A stretch of DNA of 64,000 bases from Alkaliphilus oremlandii OhILAs (GTDB taxonomy: Bacteria > Bacillota > Clostridia > Peptostreptococcales > Natronincolaceae), in NCBI RefSeq assembly GCF_000018325.1, contig NC_009922.1, positions 806,001 to 870,000 of the forward strand. Reading direction: 5' to 3'. Positions 1 through 9,346 of the stretch are shown piece by piece. A program made the position numbers and the translations under genes. The notes below the pieces were generated by a model. That model was not told the DNA's origin, searched no databases, and saw only the letters and a program-made list of their open reading frames with translations. Numbering within the stretch: position 1 is the stretch's first letter; every line of letters starts with the position of its first letter.

Positions 1-2
1 TT

Positions 3-2201
3 ATTTTAGAAGAATATGATGAAGTATATTTTTCTATGCAAAAGAACATTTTAAAAGAAGGTAAGTTTCCAAGAGAGACAAATGAGATATTAATATCTGA
101 AAAAACTAGCAAAGAATTAAATCTTAATATTGGAGATACTAGGTTACTAGAGAAAGGAAACAGATTATTAAAGGGGAAAGTAATATCTCCTACAAGAGGC
201 TATAATAAAAATGAAATGTTTGAAAAATCTGTATCACATGAATACAAAATCTCTGGAATATATAGGACAAAGAACAGTAATAATCTACAAAGAATTTATT
301 CCAAGATAGATAATAGTAATAATCAATATTATCCTTGTATAAAGCTTGAAAAATTGACTAAAGTATATGAAACTAAAAGTGATATAAAGGATATTGTTGG
401 AAAAAATAATTATATTATTGTGAATGAGAGTTTACTTAGAGTTTTTAGTATAGATGAAAATGGATTCAATATTTCAAGATTTTTAATAAATATGATATTA
501 GTTCCTGCCATATTAATTATCATTTTCACCATGATGATAAAAAATATATTTAATATTTGGGGGATATATAAAATTAGAGAGTTTTCTATGTATAAATCTA
601 TAGGTGCTACGAATTTTCAAATATATAAACTTTTGTTTAAAGAAATATTTAAGATATCAGTTATTCCATTAATATTAGGCCAAATTTGTGGACTATTGAT
701 TATTAAGGCTGTTTTTATGAATTTGTTTTCTTTACAACAAAAACTAGTAGTTGGAGAAATATTTGAATTTAATTTTAATTGGAGTTCAATTATTTTAATA
801 AACTGTATATTATTTGCTATTTTGATAATATCAACTACATTGCCAACGAGAGTAATTTCAAAAATAGAGATATTGGATGGATTAAAGGAAAATATTAAGA
901 GTAAAAAATTTAAAAATAAAAAATCTGAAAATGTATTTAAAGAATTAGAGATAAATAATCGTAAATTATTAAGGCCAGCTTTAGTAGTTACTATAGTTGG
1001 GTTAGTTTTAACAGGATCTATTATTTGTATAAATACTATTGATAAATATAATAGAGAGAGATATAGCTATGACAGAGATTTTAATATTAAACTAAGATAT
1101 AATACAGAAAATAATATATATCCAGAAATTTTTTCCAAAATAAAAGAAGAATTTCAACCAGAAAAATCATTTATTTCTATTAGTAAGCGATACTTCGTAG
1201 ATACTTCCACAATAGAATATAGCAATGAATTTAATGACGTAGGATTTAATCCTGGCTTTGATGGAATATTTTATGATAAGGAAAAAAACTTATCGCATGC
1301 TACTTTAATAGGACTGGACGATGAAAACTTTTTCAAACTCACTAATAATAAAAATGATGTAGTTCTTATAAATCTTGTTCAAAAAGATTCAAAAAAATTC
1401 TATAAAGATGCAGAATTTATTCGATATTTAGATGAAGAAATTAATAAAATAGATGTAAAATTATTAGAGGATTTCAACACACAAAAGATCAAAATAACTA
1501 AAAAAATAGAGCATTTTATTGAAAATCAAGAACAAATAGATTTGTATGATATTGTATTAGTTACTTCTATTGATAATTTTCAGGAAATCATGAAAGAGTC
1601 TAGAAGAGAGTTTGAACGAAATGACATGGAATTTCCAATTTTATATTATAATATAGATATGAAATTTAAAGAAGAAAATGTTAGAGAATATGCTGATAGA
1701 ATAAGATATATAATGGAAAATCATATTGATGGAAATGAAAAATATTCTGTGAGAGATAATATATTAGACAATAAAATGGAAGAACTTAATAATCAAAGTA
1801 TATATTTTTTAGAGACCTTAATAGTGGTGACTGTAATTTTACTAAATATAGCCAATTCATACTCATCAACAAATCTAATGTTTTTTAATAGAAGGAGGGA
1901 AATTGGAATTTTATTAAGTAATGGAATGTATGATAAGGATTTAGAAAGGATGTTTATAAAGAATATGATAAAAGATATAATAACATCTATCATTTCATCA
2001 ATAGTTATAATAATAGTATGTATAGGATCATTGATAATGACACTTCCTTATTTAGATATTGTAAAGTATATGGAAATGATTCCTTATGCACTTATTATAG
2101 GAATGTTTCTAATAATAACTATATCAAGCTATATCATATATTATTTTGCAATGAAGAAAGTAACAGGTGAAGATATCATTAATATATTAGTGAATTATTA
2201 G
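3..2201 (+). CDS. FtsX-family ABC transporter permease, 5'-partial
   Basis: The reading frame is open from the left edge, so the true start lies outside the window and the protein exceeds 730 residues. It has the layout of a long FtsX/MacB-type permease: an extracytoplasmic region, a membrane block around residues 150-280 (numbered from the first internal Met), another helix near 310-330, a large soluble domain of about 260 residues, then three C-terminal helices. Two cytoplasmic loops carry the FtsX-type pattern seen as 'REFSMYKSIGATNFQ' and 'RREIGILLSNGMYDKD'. These permeases pair with an ABC ATPase for peptide or lipid export or sensing; the partner gene is probably upstream, outside the window. 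Substrate unknown. Confidence 0.85.
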   Translation: MLEEYDEVYFSMQKNILKEGKFPRETNEILISEKTSKELNLNIGDTRLLEKGNRLLKGKVISPTRGYNKNEMFEKSVSHEYKISGIYRTKNSNNLQRIYSKIDNSNNQYYPCIKLEKLTKVYETKSDIKDIVGKNNYIIVNESLLRVFSIDENGFNISRFLINMILVPAILIIIFTMMIKNIFNIWGIYKIREFSMYKSIGATNFQIYKLLFKEIFKISVIPLILGQICGLLIIKAVFMNLFSLQQKLVVGEIFEFNFNWSSIILINCILFAILIISTTLPTRVISKIEILDGLKENIKSKKFKNKKSENVFKELEINNRKLLRPALVVTIVGLVLTGSIICINTIDKYNRERYSYDRDFNIKLRYNTENNIYPEIFSKIKEEFQPEKSFISISKRYFVDTSTIEYSNEFNDVGFNPGFDGIFYDKEKNLSHATLIGLDDENFFKLTNNKNDVVLINLVQKDSKKFYKDAEFIRYLDEEINKIDVKLLEDFNTQKIKITKKIEHFIENQEQIDLYDIVLVTSIDNFQEIMKESRREFERNDMEFPILYYNIDMKFKEENVREYADRIRYIMENHIDGNEKYSVRDNILDNKMEELNNQSIYFLETLIVVTVILLNIANSYSSTNLMFFNRRREIGILLSNGMYDKDLERMFIKNMIKDIITSIISSIVIIIVCIGSLIMTLPYLDIVKYMEMIPYALIIGMFLIITISSYIIYYFAMKKVTGEDIINILVNY

Positions 2202-2264
2202 TGAAATAATTAAAATATAAGAATATTTTCTTAGAGAAATAAAGTATTTCAATATATATTTTAT

Positions 2265-2291
2265 GTTTTGTCATTATTAATAATGTAAAAC
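2265..2291 (+). terminator. AT-rich inverted repeat after the permease, possible terminator
   Basis: An imperfect inverted repeat (GTTTTG...AAAAC arms around ATTATTAATAAT) lies 65 bases after the permease stop. It has no clear T tract, so the terminator call is weak. Confidence 0.25.
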
Positions 2292-2377
2292 TTATATTTT
2301 TATATTATCACTGAAAAAAATTTATATGAAACAACAGATATAAATATATCCATATACCAAGGGGATAATATCAACTT

Positions 2378-2524
2378 ATGACATCTTTATTGTCACCTCA
2401 AGGCACGTGGAGACGGTGGTTCTTTTGGAATGAAAATGGTGAGAAAAATCTAGGTTTTGATCACTCTTTTAGTTTGACAGTCCCGTGTGTTTGTAGTCAA
2501 TGGAAAAAGAATGCGAAATATTGA
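2378..2524 (+). CDS. 48-residue Trp-rich small ORF, possible gene remnant
   Basis: This small ORF ends 18 bases before the SUMF1-like gene. It encodes 48 residues with four tryptophans (W11, W14, W17, W42) and two cysteines, starting MTSLLSPQGTWRRWFFW. A purine-rich GGGGATAA lies about 10 bases before the ATG, which is only a weak ribosome site. Base composition is richer in G+C than the flanking AT-rich spacer, as expected of coding DNA. It could be a small protein translated with the downstream gene, or the C-terminal stub of a lost larger gene. No family is recognised. Confidence 0.3.
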   Translation: MTSLLSPQGTWRRWFFWNENGEKNLGFDHSFSLTVPCVCSQWKKNAKY

Positions 2525-2542
2525 AGTAGACAGGAGGTCAAT

Positions 2543-3313
2543 ATGACAATTGACAAGTACGGAGGAGATGGGGAGCACTTCCTCAAAGATTTGATGGATT
2601 TGATGGTACCAATAGAAGGTGGAATCGTTGAATTACGCGATTATATTAATGTGAATAAATGGATTAGTTCCGATTATACTTTAGCAGACCCTGGAAGGGA
2701 AAGTGACAGAAAGGTGATTATATGGACTGAAAAGATTGAACCTTTCTATGTAATGAAGTATCCGGTAACACAGCATTTGTATCATTTTGTCATGCATCAG
2801 GAAGAAGTAGAATCTAGTGCGAATGACATGCCAATTACAGAAGTTTCGTGGTTGGATTCGATTGTTTTTTGTAATGCATTGTCCAGAATACTTGGCAGGA
2901 CTGAATGCTACACAATTACAAATGAAAGTGAAAACACTATATATAACAAGCAAGCGAACGGTTTTCGATTACTATCAGACGCAGAATGGCAGTATGCGTG
3001 TAAAGCAGGAACCAAGGGATATCGGTATGAAAGAATTGATAAGATTGCATGGTATCAAGAAAACTCAAATGGATCCGTTCATCAAGTCGGAAAACTGCTT
3101 CCTAATCCATGGGGTCTTTACGATATTATCGGTAATGTTTGGGAATGGTGCTGGGATTTGTATGATGCTGAACGATATGGAAACTATAGAGTTTTCCGTG
3201 GAGGCAGTTGGGCTGAAGTTGAAAACAATTGTGGTGCTACCAATAGAAGGAAAAGCATGCCTGATTTAAGGGTGGATGACCTTGGTTTTCGAATTGCACT
3301 TACAAAACTATAG
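2543..3313 (+). CDS. SUMF1/FGE-sulfatase domain protein
   Basis: A 256-residue protein of the formylglycine-generating-enzyme-like (SUMF1/EgtB/PvdO) fold. Family signatures are in order: YPVTQHLYHFVM near residue 72, PITEVSWLDSIVFCNALS near 95, GFRLLSDAEWQYACKAG near 140, NPWGLYDIIGNVWEW near 190, and RVFRGGSW with a C-terminal GFRIAL. Only one cysteine follows the RGGSW motif, so the cysteine pair of aerobic FGEs is not present and sulfatase maturation cannot be assumed. Members of the wider family modify peptides or act as C-type-lectin-like binding domains. The start is fixed by AGGAGG seven bases upstream. It stands alone; no sulfatase is nearby. Confidence 0.85.
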   Translation: MTIDKYGGDGEHFLKDLMDLMVPIEGGIVELRDYINVNKWISSDYTLADPGRESDRKVIIWTEKIEPFYVMKYPVTQHLYHFVMHQEEVESSANDMPITEVSWLDSIVFCNALSRILGRTECYTITNESENTIYNKQANGFRLLSDAEWQYACKAGTKGYRYERIDKIAWYQENSNGSVHQVGKLLPNPWGLYDIIGNVWEWCWDLYDAERYGNYRVFRGGSWAEVENNCGATNRRKSMPDLRVDDLGFRIALTKL

Positions 3314-3354
3314 GAATACTGTATAATCTCACGCATGGGACTAGGATGATGATT

Positions 3355-3796
3355 TTATTCAGTTGCACTACTGCTTGTAACAGTTCCAGTTTCACTTGTT
3401 CCATTATGTACAGTGGTGGACGTTACTACCACTCGATATGTATACCCTTTGGAAACTTTATGGGTTTCATAAAGGCGAACTCTATGGGAGTTGTCTGAAT
3501 CAGAAAAGGTAGTGACCTCAGACCATTTTCCATTCTTATAGCTTTGAAGCTCTGCGGAAAGACTTACTTTAGAGGTAATATTCTTGTACCTTTCTACGGA
3601 AGCTGTGACTGTTGCTTTTCCTTTTGAATCAATAATCAAGTTTGTTGCCACCCGTTCTGTGTACTGCATTCTTGGAACAATAATAGATGTGTAAGATGAT
3701 GATTTTACAGGTATTTTTGCTGGTACAAACAGCAATTCCTGTGTGTGCCAGCAAAAATACCGACAATCCTAAAGTAGCTAACTGGTTTTTCTTCAT
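3355..3796 (-). pseudogene. Frameshifted small secreted protein
   Basis: The minus strand starts with an AAGGAGG site and a signal peptide (MKKNQLATLGLSVFLLAH). That frame then runs into unrelated residues. The real continuation is in another frame: a 120-residue beta-rich domain ending GTVTSSSATE, with TVTASVERYKNITSKVSLSA in the middle. A frameshift near 3735-3760 joins them, so the gene is broken as read. The domain resembles short secreted clostridial proteins of unknown function. The shift sits inside a near-perfect 52-bp palindrome. A sequencing error cannot be excluded. Confidence 0.6.
3711..3762. repeat. 52-bp quasi-palindrome at the frameshift site
   Basis: Arms GGTATTTTTGCTGG (3711-3724) and CCAGCAAAAATACC (3749-3762) are perfect complements. 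The 24 bases between them are themselves a nearly perfect palindrome (9 of 12 pairs). Both strands therefore encode a similar hydrophobic peptide (VFLLVQTAIPVCASKNT on plus, VFLLAHTGIAVCTSKNT on minus). Confidence 0.8.
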
Positions 3797-3839
3797 AAAA
3801 AATACCTCCTTCATAGGATTGTTACTTGTATTTTATTTT

Positions 3840-4040
3840 TTATATACATCTGTACCAATAGTAGATTAGTGGTATTAGCAACACGCTAAAAACGAATTTG
3901 TAAATAAAAAAATACATTTGACATTCATATGTTAGAGCATACAAAAAGAAATTGCTGAGAAGATATACAATGGTAATCCATATCATTTTATTTTTGCTTT
4001 TCATTTTAAAAAGTCGTTTCCATATAGTTGATTTTTTCAT
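3840..4040 (-). CDS. Small two-helix membrane protein (66 aa)
   Basis: The predicted protein has a basic N-terminus (MKKSTIWKRLFKMKSKNK) and two hydrophobic helices (about residues 19-35 and 43-62). GGAGGTG lies 9 bases before the ATG, supporting initiation here. The same frame stays open and protein-like for another 87 codons upstream without any ATG, GTG or TTG, so this may be the membrane-anchored C-terminus of a longer, N-terminally damaged protein. It lies just downstream of a decayed sigma-factor gene on the same strand, so a sigma-regulator role is possible. Function unknown. Confidence 0.5.
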   Translation of the reverse strand: MKKSTIWKRLFKMKSKNKMIWITIVYLLSNFFLYALTYECQMYFFIYKFVFSVLLIPLIYYWYRCI

Positions 4041-4301
4041 CTGCTTTTCACCTCCGGAGGCTATAAGGTTTCTTTCAACAACCTTCGCATTTTCTAGGGA
4101 ATCTATAAAGTGTCTTTCATCATTTACACTAAAGTAATCATTTAACTCCGTGTCAAAATGAAAAAGCCAAATATCGTAGATACTCTTCTTTATTTTAAAA
4201 ATTTCAAATCTATAAGAATTGTTCTTTAAAACTTCTTGATAGATCAGTTCTTCTGCTTGGCTATAATCATTGAAGGCTTCCTCAATAAATAAAGAATCCT
4301 C
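4041..4301 (-). pseudogene. In-frame upstream coding remnant of the 66-aa membrane protein
   Basis: From the stop codon at 4302-4304 the frame encodes about 87 residues of ordinary protein composition (SQAEELIYQEVLKNNSYRF, SIYDIWLFHFDTELNDYF) that run directly into the small membrane protein. No usable start codon exists, so the N-terminus was probably lost. It sits between the sigma remnant and the membrane segment, as a regulator encoded next to its sigma factor would. No family is recognised with confidence. Confidence 0.4.
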
Positions 4302-4317
4302 CTACAGACGAGGATTC
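4294..4317 (-). terminator. Perfect 8-bp hairpin between sigma remnant and downstream gene
   Basis: GAATCCTC and GAGGATTC flank an 8-base loop. On the minus strand it is followed by TTTATTTATT, a weak T-rich tail. It could be an intergenic terminator or just an mRNA hairpin. Confidence 0.35.
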
Positions 4318-4448
4318 TTCCATTTTATTTACATAATATTTATGATAATAATGATTAAAAAGAATACACACAATGATAACAAAATTCATCTTTCCTTTAT
4401 AGATTTTAGAAAAATCATAGTATATTTCATTTTCTTTGGGGAGCCCAT

Positions 4449-4714
4449 CTAACATTTGCGATATAAATCAATTGCTATGTTTTCAGTTATAATAGCCATA
4501 AATCCTTTTGTTCTGTGACTGTTAATTTCTTCTGTTTTATGCAAGTTGTCGATAATGCGTAAAAAGCCTGGTGAACAGCATCTTCAGATAAATGCTTATC
4601 TTTCAAAATTTTATTTGCCACATAAAACATTGTTTTCTCATAGGAGATGTAAAGCTCCTCAAATTTGTTTTTATCTTCTGGGGTATCTATTAAAGCTAAA
4701 TAAAATAACATCAC
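4449..4714 (-). pseudogene. Truncated, frameshifted ECF-type sigma factor
   Basis: The first part encodes sigma region 2 features (YEKTMFYVANKILKDKHLSEDAVHQAF). At about 4560 the frame shifts. In the alternative frame the expected continuation RIIDNLHKTEEINSHRTKG, then FMAIITENIAIDLYRK, is readable before a stop at 4449-4451. Region 4, the -35-binding domain, is missing altogether. So there is both a one-base shift and a C-terminal truncation. The gene belonged to the sigma-70 ECF group and was followed by the small membrane protein on the same strand. Confidence 0.7.
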
Positions 4715-4848
4715 GGTACCTCACAAGTTTTTGAATGCTTAAATATAACAATAAGATACCATGTAATGTTTTTGGCAAGTAAAAATTATATAATTTGGCA
4801 GGATAAAAACCAGCAATCCGATTATCCATAAATGCAAAAATATGTATC

Positions 4849-5568
4849 TTATTTTATACTTGAGTTCAGTAAGCGATAGCTTTTACCTGTGAATAACAAT
4901 AGATGGCTGTGATGCACCAGTCTATCTATAATAGCACTTGTTAGACGCTCGTTGTAAAAAATATTATTCCACTTACTGAATTCAAGATTTGTTGTAATTA
5001 TGACACTTCTTTTCTCATAACAGTCTGCTATTACTTGAAATAAGAGCTGGCAACCATCTATATCTAAAGGGATATATCCCCATTCGTCACATATCAGTAA
5101 ATCTAGCTTATCTAGTTGCTTAAAAAACTTATTTAAGCTGCCATCTTCTTTAGCCTCAATTAGTTGATTTACAAGGCTTGCAGTTCTAAAAAACTTTACT
5201 TTCTTGCCACGATTAATGGCCTCAAGCCCCACGGCAGTGGCAAGGTGGGTCTTACCCGTCCCTACGGGACCGTACAAAATTAAATTCTCTTTTTTATCGA
5301 TGAAACTTACGCTTTTAATCTCATCTACTGTAGTTCCTGATGGAATTTGAATATCATTAAATTCGTAGCCTTCAAAGGTTTTTAATACATCAAATTTTGC
5401 TTGTTGTATAGAGCGATTTTTCTTGACCACTTCTCTATTTTGGACGGCAATTTCTAATACTTTTACTAAAAACTCTTCGTAGGTATTTGCTTTAATGTTT
5501 TCATAATTATTGGCTATATGACCACCTAATCTAAGCTGCTTACAATAGTCCATAATTAACTCCTTCAT
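4849..5568 (-). CDS. istB: IS21 helper ATPase IstB
   Basis: A 239-residue DnaC/DnaA-like AAA+ ATPase that assists the IS21 transposase. Walker A is GPVGTGKTHLA near residue 100 and Walker B is LLICDEWGY near 160. The C-terminus carries the IstB pattern NERLTSAIIDRLVHHSHLL. The length is normal. It overlaps the end of istA by one base, as in other IS21 elements, so it would be translationally coupled. It looks intact although its partner transposase is interrupted. Confidence 0.93.
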   Translation of the reverse strand: MKELIMDYCKQLRLGGHIANNYENIKANTYEEFLVKVLEIAVQNREVVKKNRSIQQAKFDVLKTFEGYEFNDIQIPSGTTVDEIKSVSFIDKKENLILYGPVGTGKTHLATAVGLEAINRGKKVKFFRTASLVNQLIEAKEDGSLNKFFKQLDKLDLLICDEWGYIPLDIDGCQLLFQVIADCYEKRSVIITTNLEFSKWNNIFYNERLTSAIIDRLVHHSHLLLFTGKSYRLLNSSIK

Positions 5569-6191
5569 TACTGTACACCTCCTTTTAAGAAGATGTCATA
5601 TTCTGAGTTGTTTGTTATATACGGATCTAAATTTGGCACATTCATGCTCAGTTTAATATCCTTAATCTCTAGAACGCCTCTGGTTAATCTATGGTAGGCT
5701 GCAGTGAGACTATCTTCATCTCGTAGGTTTTTTTCTTCTGCTAATTTAAACACTTCACTAGCCTTTTCTAAATCCATCTCTAATAATAACTTGGAGAGTA
5801 CTTTCAAGCCCACTTTCTTTTCTTCATGATCGCATTTTTCAAAGTAGCTCTTAAGATCTAAAGGCATATCATCATAAAAGCTTGTGTATTTAAGAGCCGT
5901 AGGCCTTTTTTGCATCAGGACTAAGTATGGAACCCAGTCCATGGATTCATAATTTTTCCCATATAATCTGTTGTGGCTAAGAATAGTTTTATAGTCTTCA
6001 TTTAAAATATGCACTTTGCTATGAGTGATTTTTAACCATACTTCCTTGCCAGAAAATGCTGGTGAAATAGAGTAACTGTAATCTTTATCTAGTTTTACTT
6101 TGCCATAGGCATCAGCCTTTGCTTTTTCTAATCTATATACTTCATAGTCCTTCTTAGGGAGATCTTGGATTGTCAACAGTTTTTCAGACAA
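5568..6191 (-). pseudogene. istA: C-terminal fragment of IS21 transposase IstA
   Basis: The 3' part of istA, separated from its N-terminus by the inner IS3 element. It contains the post-catalytic region (LPKKDYEVYRLEKAKADAYG near its start), which in IstA lies just after the DDE domain and is involved in DNA and IstB contacts. The apparent start codon is created at the junction and is not a real gene start. Confidence 0.88.
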
Positions 6192-7017
6192 CTTTTTTAA
6201 GGGTATTCATTCTGAATGTAGCTGGCGTTAAATAACCTAACGAGGAATGAAGTCGGTGATTATTAAACCAGTTCACATAATCAGCCAGTTCATATTGTAA
6301 TTCCTCTAGCGTTTCAAATACCTTATATTTTACAAATTCCGTCTTTATGATTTTAAACGTTGCTTCTGCAACTGCATTATCATAAGGACATCCTTTCTTG
6401 CTAAGGGAGCGCTTTATATCAAATATTTTAAGGGTTTCGTCCAGAAGTTTGTTCTTGAATTCATTGCCTCTATCTGTATGAAATACCTGGATATTTTTCA
6501 AATTTGTATTTACACGTGCAAATGCCTTTGAAACTAGGTTAGCGTCTTTATTTTTACCTGCACTATATCCGATGATTTCACGATTAAATAGGTCGACAAG
6601 AACACATATGTAATTCCATTGATTTCCTACTCGTACATATGTTAAATCACTTACAACTACATTATATTGTGAACGATCATCGAATTCCCGTTTTACCAAG
6701 TTTTCTATTTGTGATTCGTTGCATTTATCTGCATATGGCCTAAACTGAGCCACTGTATACTTTGATACTAACCCTTCCTGCTTCATGATTCTTCCGATTC
6801 TGCGCCGGGAGACTTGATATCCATTGTCTCTAAGAACTGCTTTGATTTTTCTGGTGCCATAATTACTACGGCTTTCCTGAAAAATTTTCTTGATTTTGGA
6901 AGTTAGCTTAGATTCATACTGTTTTGGCTTTGATTCATAGTAATAACTACTTCTTGAAATTTCTAGGACCTTGCACATTGCTGATACTGAGTATTTGTGA
7001 GCATTGTTACGAATCAC
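6184..7017 (-). CDS. IS3-family transposase OrfB (DDE integrase)
   Basis: The catalytic half of an IS3-family transposase (277 residues). It has the HTH_21 domain at the N-terminus, then the rve integrase core with the three acidic residues in VVVSDLTYV, FHTDRGNEF and NAVAEATFKIIK, and a C-terminal NNHRLHSSLGYLTPATF. It starts in the -1 frame relative to orfA, as expected for production of an OrfAB fusion by programmed frameshifting near the orfA stop. Its stop codon lies in the terminal inverted repeat. Confidence 0.93.
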   Translation of the reverse strand: MIRNNAHKYSVSAMCKVLEISRSSYYYESKPKQYESKLTSKIKKIFQESRSNYGTRKIKAVLRDNGYQVSRRRIGRIMKQEGLVSKYTVAQFRPYADKCNESQIENLVKREFDDRSQYNVVVSDLTYVRVGNQWNYICVLVDLFNREIIGYSAGKNKDANLVSKAFARVNTNLKNIQVFHTDRGNEFKNKLLDETLKIFDIKRSLSKKGCPYDNAVAEATFKIIKTEFVKYKVFETLEELQYELADYVNWFNNHRLHSSLGYLTPATFRMNTLKKVV

Positions 7018-7019
7018 AT

Positions 7020-7310
<291 letters not shown>

Positions 7311-7380
7311 GGGTGTAGCTCCTTTAATTTTATATTTTTATTGTACATGCCCTTAAATTATCTGTCCAATTAATTGTAGC

Positions 7381-8373
7381 CTATCCATCTCTCATCATAA
7401 TTCTTTCTAACTCAAAGAGCTTAGAAATATAGGCATCTTTTTTGTAATGAGCTCTTTTCATGTCCTCGTCAGCTTTGACAAAAAGCTTCTTATTAAATTC
7501 ATCAATACTATCAAACCTTGGTATTGGAACAAGAAAGTTTCTTCTATAATATCCAACCTTGCTTTCCACAGAGCCCTTTTCATGTCCGCTATTAGGATTA
7601 CAAAAGTTATGTTCAAAGCCATAATGTAGGGCAAATCTCTCAAAACCTTCGGTTAATTTCCGTTTCCCTTGTTTTTCAATTTTACTTACAACTGGAGAAA
7701 GATTATCAAACCAAATTTTGTTGGGAACCTTGCCCATGTGCTTGAAAATACTCTGAAGACCTGTCAATAGACATTCTAGATTTTGTCCTTTAAATAGCTG
7801 CACATAGCCCGCATTGCTGTTTGGAAATGAAATATTAAGGTGAAAGCCTGATATCTTGGTTCCTTTTTCAAAAAACTCAACCTCTCCAAAGTCAACTTGG
7901 GCTTCCCCGCCAGGGTGATTAAGAGGAACATATCCCTCAGTATCATCATAAAGTTCTTTTTTTCTTTTCGATACATATTCACGTACCGTCCTATCCGATG
8001 CGCTAAAGATATCAGCATATTCTTCGCAGAGTCTGTCATAAATGCGTTTGGCAGTATGGCGTTGTTTGGGTTTTGCTTTTTTATCTTCAAGTAGCCACTG
8101 ATCAATGATAGGCTTTACTTTATCTAGCTTTGTTGTACGTTTCTGTCTAATTTTAATGGGCTGATTAAAATCTTCTTTTTCTACGTATTTCTTGATAGTA
8201 CTCCAATGATGTCCAGTTTTTTTAGCTACACTATTAATAGATTCTCCTTTATTTATACAACATTTTTTGATATACTTTTGTTGTTCCATTGTTAGCATCC
8301 TTTCACTTACCCCCTTTAGATTCGCAACTAAAAGGGTAATATTTTTTAGGACTGCTGGCAATGGTTTTTTCAT
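7381..8373 (-). pseudogene. istA: N-terminal fragment of IS21 transposase IstA
   Basis: The 5' part of istA: an N-terminal HTH (INSVAKKTGHHWSTIKKYV) and the rve catalytic core, with QVDFGEVEFF and WFDNLSPVVSK carrying the first two acidic residues and NPNSGHEKGSVESKVGYYRRN carrying the last. Translation probably begins at an internal Met (8298 or 8289), where AAAGG precedes. The frame ends in a stop formed at the inner IS boundary (residues IMMRDG then stop). The rest of istA resumes at 6191. Confidence 0.88.
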
Positions 8374-8478
8374 TTTTTGATTCCTACAACAAGAAAATAT
8401 ATTTTTAAAATTTCCAGTTCTAGTTCTCTAATTTTATCTTGCCATTCTATCTAATTTAATTATGCCATAAACAATGTA

Positions 8479-8757
8479 AAAAGAAATTTGTCATTTTTTA
8501 TTTATTAAACTTATCTTTAAATTATTTTTTTATCTTTGTAGATATTAATATTGTCTTTGTTCATAGTGAAAGTAGGGAATATTCTAGAAAAATGTTTTGA
8601 AAATGAAGGTACAAGTATTTTGTTATTTTATTGTGTAGGCTAAAGAGGATTATTTCTACGAACAAAAGTGGCAAGCAGGCATAAGGGTGACCACCTGATA
8701 CTTTTGCTTGTTAGGGAAGTATGCACAATTCCACTGAAACGATGATAAATTATCGTG
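8479..8757. other. Non-coding spacer after the IS21 element
   Basis: AT-rich sequence with no supported gene. A somewhat more GC-rich patch at 8670-8750 directly adjoins the IS3 remnant and may be older IS debris, but nothing in it could be identified. Confidence 0.4.
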
Positions 8758-8913
8758 CTACGCCTCATAAATGATGCTATAAAATCTTTGTATCGTTGTA
8801 GTTGTTATCCCATATTTATTTTCGAGATTCTGGAAGGTAGGATTAGTTGTATTATAGAGATCAATTAGCATTCTTTTAAAATCATCATCATATCGTTTGC
8901 TGTATGATTTCAT
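8758..8913 (-). pseudogene. N-terminal remnant of an IS3-type OrfA transposase
   Basis: About 50 codons read MKSYSKRYDDDFKRMLIDLY, then FQNLENKYGITTTTIQRF, the N-terminal HTH of an IS3/IS911-type OrfA. The sequence departs after the HTH and stops. It is a different OrfA from the intact IS3 at 6.2-7.4 kb. The 5' end of this remnant and its upstream end sequence recur at 12363-12505. Confidence 0.65.
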
Positions 8914-8983
8914 TTAGACACTTCCTTTCAGATATAAATATTATATCCTGATTCTCGTATCTATGCTTTTATACTAACACCAA
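8841..8983. repeat. IS-end direct repeat, copy 1
   Basis: A 143-bp block beginning GATTAGTTGTATTATAGAG and ending TACTAACACCAA that recurs at 12363-12505 with no gaps and few substitutions. It contains the start of an OrfA-like remnant plus its upstream terminal sequence. Confidence 0.85.
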
Positions 8984-9346
8984 TTTGACCCCTAAAAATA
9001 GAGTGTTTTATAGATGACATTGTTAGAACTATACGTCTTACTATAGATAATATTTATACCTTATTATTTCTAAATAAACAAAGAACTAACCACTAAGTAT
9101 AACCCCTCATGTCAAAGTAATGACATCAAAAAATATAAAAATTTGCTAAAGCTAAAATTACCATTGAACATGGCAAACAATAGATTTAGGGAAGATAAAG
9201 ATAGATTAAATTTTCTCTAAGTTTTTATATATAGCCATAAAAAATAACAATAAAGGCCACAAAAAACTTAGCTTCCTCTCCCACTATACATGCGACGAAT
9301 ATGCTATAATAATGGCATGAACATACAGCATTGGTAAATTTTATTT
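8984..9346. other. Non-coding leader before the response-regulator pseudogene
   Basis: AT-rich, with no ORF of note. A TATAAT at 9305-9310, 36 bases before the GTG of the regulator remnant, could be its -10 element; no good -35 was found. Confidence 0.35.

Noticed and set aside
2681..3269. Overlapping frames on both strands within the SUMF1-like gene
   Set aside because: Shadow frames of a well-supported gene with a strong ribosome site.
7776..8105. 109-codon alternative frame inside the istA fragment
   Set aside because: Same-strand out-of-frame shadow of the transposase core.
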